Shown here: piece after piece, positions 6,194 to 6,609 of the stretch
How positions within the stretch are numbered: position 1 is the first letter of the stretch
How the letters are laid out: every line of letters starts with the position of its first letter
Assembly: GCA_045592865.1 (NCBI GenBank)
Contig: JAZNVP010000093.1
Coordinates: forward strand, 1 to 6,609
Source of the DNA: RGIG9114 sp045592865
GTDB taxonomy: Bacteria > Bacillota > Clostridia > Oscillospirales > JAGBHD01
Direction of reading: 5' to 3'
Length of the DNA stretch: 6,609 nt
The notes under the pieces: model-generated
The model's database searches: none
Seen by the model: only the letters and a program-made list of their open reading frames with translations
Told to the model about the DNA's origin: nothing
Position numbers and translations under genes: made by a program

Positions 6194-6300
6194 GGTTCTA
6201 AACGAATCGGACAGGTGCGAAGCAGGATAAAACTTGTCTTGGCGCCCCGTTCGGTAAAAATTGAATAGTTCGTTAATACTCCTTCGGGAGTTTAACATAC
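6194..6300 (+). ncRNA. Putative structured leader RNA, unrecognised
   Basis: The transcript expected from the promoter ending at 6187 can fold. CGAA-CGG with one bulged T (6203-6210) pairs with CCGTTCG (6247-6253). Inside it ACAGGT (6211-6216) pairs with ACTTGT (6232-6237). Just before the tRNA copy there is a 10-bp stem with a TTCG tetraloop and one bulged base (6272-6296). It matches no riboswitch, T-box, SRP, 6S or tmRNA signature that I know. A 73-codon reading frame on the opposite strand (6077-6298) has no ribosome binding site and is probably not a gene. This could be a tRNA leader, a small RNA, or remains of an inserted element. Confidence 0.35.
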
Positions 6301-6302
6301 AC

Positions 6303-6342
6303 GGAGACGTATCGAAGTGGTCATAACGGGGCTGACTCGAAA
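6303..6342 (+). pseudogene. Truncated tRNA-Ser copy (5' half only)
   Basis: These 40 bases are identical to the first 40 bases of the complete tRNA-Ser gene at 6485-6524. They run from the mature 5' end through the acceptor 5' strand, D arm and anticodon loop (CTCGAAA). After base 6342 the similarity stops, and no variable arm, T arm or 3' acceptor strand follows. The flank upstream of 6303 does not resemble the flank upstream of 6485. It cannot make a normal tRNA. It may be the remnant of site-specific insertion into the tRNA gene or of a partial duplication. Confidence 0.85.
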
Positions 6343-6484
6343 CATAGTCGGGTCTGTCACACGCCTATCTTTGAAACTCCACTGTTTATCAGCGTTTACG
6401 CCACGTGCAACTGCACTTTTGAAAACTCGCATCTCGCAGTTTTCTCGCAATTTGGGTTTTGGCTTTGCCTTTACAATTTTATAT
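6343..6484. other. 142-bp spacer between the partial and complete tRNA-Ser copies
   Basis: I see no convincing gene here. There is a 7-bp hairpin GAAAACT/AGTTTTC (6421-6444) and a short dyad GTGCA/TGCAC just before it. TACAAT at 6472-6477 is well placed to be a -10 box for the complete tRNA gene, but no good -35 box lies 16-18 nt upstream. A short reading frame that spans the spacer and both tRNA copies (6317-6508) is judged an artefact. The stretch may be what remains of an inserted element. Confidence 0.4.
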
Positions 6485-6573
6485 GGAGACGTATCGAAGT
6501 GGTCATAACGGGGCTGACTCGAAATCAGTTAGGGAGCAATCCCCCGCGAGTTCGAATCTCGCCGTCTCCGCCA
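6485..6573 (+). tRNA. tRNA-Ser (anticodon CGA), CCA encoded
   Basis: This is a complete class II tRNA reading the serine codon UCG. The acceptor stem GGAGACG/CGTCTCC has 7 pairs with discriminator G and an encoded CCA at 6571-6573. The D arm has a 3-bp stem with GG in the loop. The anticodon stem is GCTGA/TCAGT with loop CTCGAAA (anticodon CGA). A long variable arm with stem GGGA/TCCC and loop GCAA is typical of serine. The T arm is GCGAG/CTCGC with loop TTCGAAT. Its 5' 40 bases are repeated exactly at 6303-6342. A terminator follows 3 nt after the CCA. Confidence 0.97.
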
Positions 6574-6576
6574 AGG

Positions 6577-6609
6577 ACTCCTTGAAGGTTTTATCCTTCA
6601 AGGAGTTTT
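6577..6609 (+). terminator. Intrinsic terminator of the tRNA-Ser transcript
   Basis: A perfect 12-bp stem, ACTCCTTGAAGG (6577-6588) with CCTTCAAGGAGT (6595-6606), closes a 6-nt loop TTTTAT. It is followed by T residues that run to the end of the window (6606-6609) and probably continue beyond it. It lies directly after the tRNA CCA end, so the tRNA is the last gene of its transcript. Confidence 0.9.

Noticed and set aside
6203..6260. Possible SRP RNA core (CAGGT...GAAGCAG) in the leader, since SRP RNA genes can neighbour tRNA-Ser in Firmicutes
   Set aside because: The invariant GGAA tetraloop and flanking domain IV sequence are absent; the likeness is limited to a few bases.
6077..6298. 73-codon minus-strand reading frame opposite the tRNA leader
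   Set aside because: No ribosome binding site, it runs through two promoters and the foldable leader, and the product shows no recognisable features.
6317..6508. 63-codon plus-strand reading frame spanning both tRNA-Ser copies
   Set aside because: It reads through the partial copy and the 5' part of a certain tRNA gene, so it is a by-product of the repeat.

Overview
The window looks like a chromosomal segment of a low-to-moderate GC Clostridia-type Firmicute. The evidence is the NrdR sequence, strong GGAGG-type ribosome binding sites, consensus sigma-A promoters, an OmpR/HisKA two-component pair and a Zur-ZnuACB operon. The exact genus cannot be read from the sequence. All seven protein genes lie on the minus strand. 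A serine tRNA gene on the plus strand closes the window.

Layout, left to right. (1) 1-190: gene-free, downstream of nrdR on the minus strand, with an nrdR terminator hairpin and two more hairpins inside a 14-bp inverted repeat. (2) 191-926: nrdR, the ribonucleotide reductase repressor, preceded by an unrecognised 79-codon gene; a perfect consensus promoter for nrdR overlaps the end of that small gene. (3) 1071-3903: a tightly overlapped zinc uptake operon, read zur -> substrate-binding lipoprotein -> ATPase -> permease. It starts from one consensus promoter with a Fur/Zur-type 7-1-7 operator just after the -10 box. (4) 3905-6135: a response regulator and sensor kinase operon with its own promoter and a terminator that directly abuts the zur promoter. 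(5) 6136-6609: a plus-strand RNA region with a strong promoter, a foldable leader, an exact 40-nt copy of the 5' half of a tRNA-Ser gene, a 142-bp spacer, the complete tRNA-Ser(CGA) and a terminator.

How the genes work together. Zur is expected to sense zinc and repress its own operon, which encodes the importer; the 4-, 4- and 8-nt overlaps suggest translational coupling. NrdR is itself a zinc-ribbon protein, but nothing in the sequence links it to Zur control. The kinase and regulator form a classical membrane sensor/OmpR pair whose signal cannot be inferred.

No clearly new multi-gene system is visible. The parts most worth a second look are the partial tRNA-Ser duplication with its promoter-driven leader, the altered metal-ligand pattern of the zinc-binding lipoprotein, an isoleucine in the phosphatase motif of the kinase, and a 12-mer found in three minus-strand intergenic regions.
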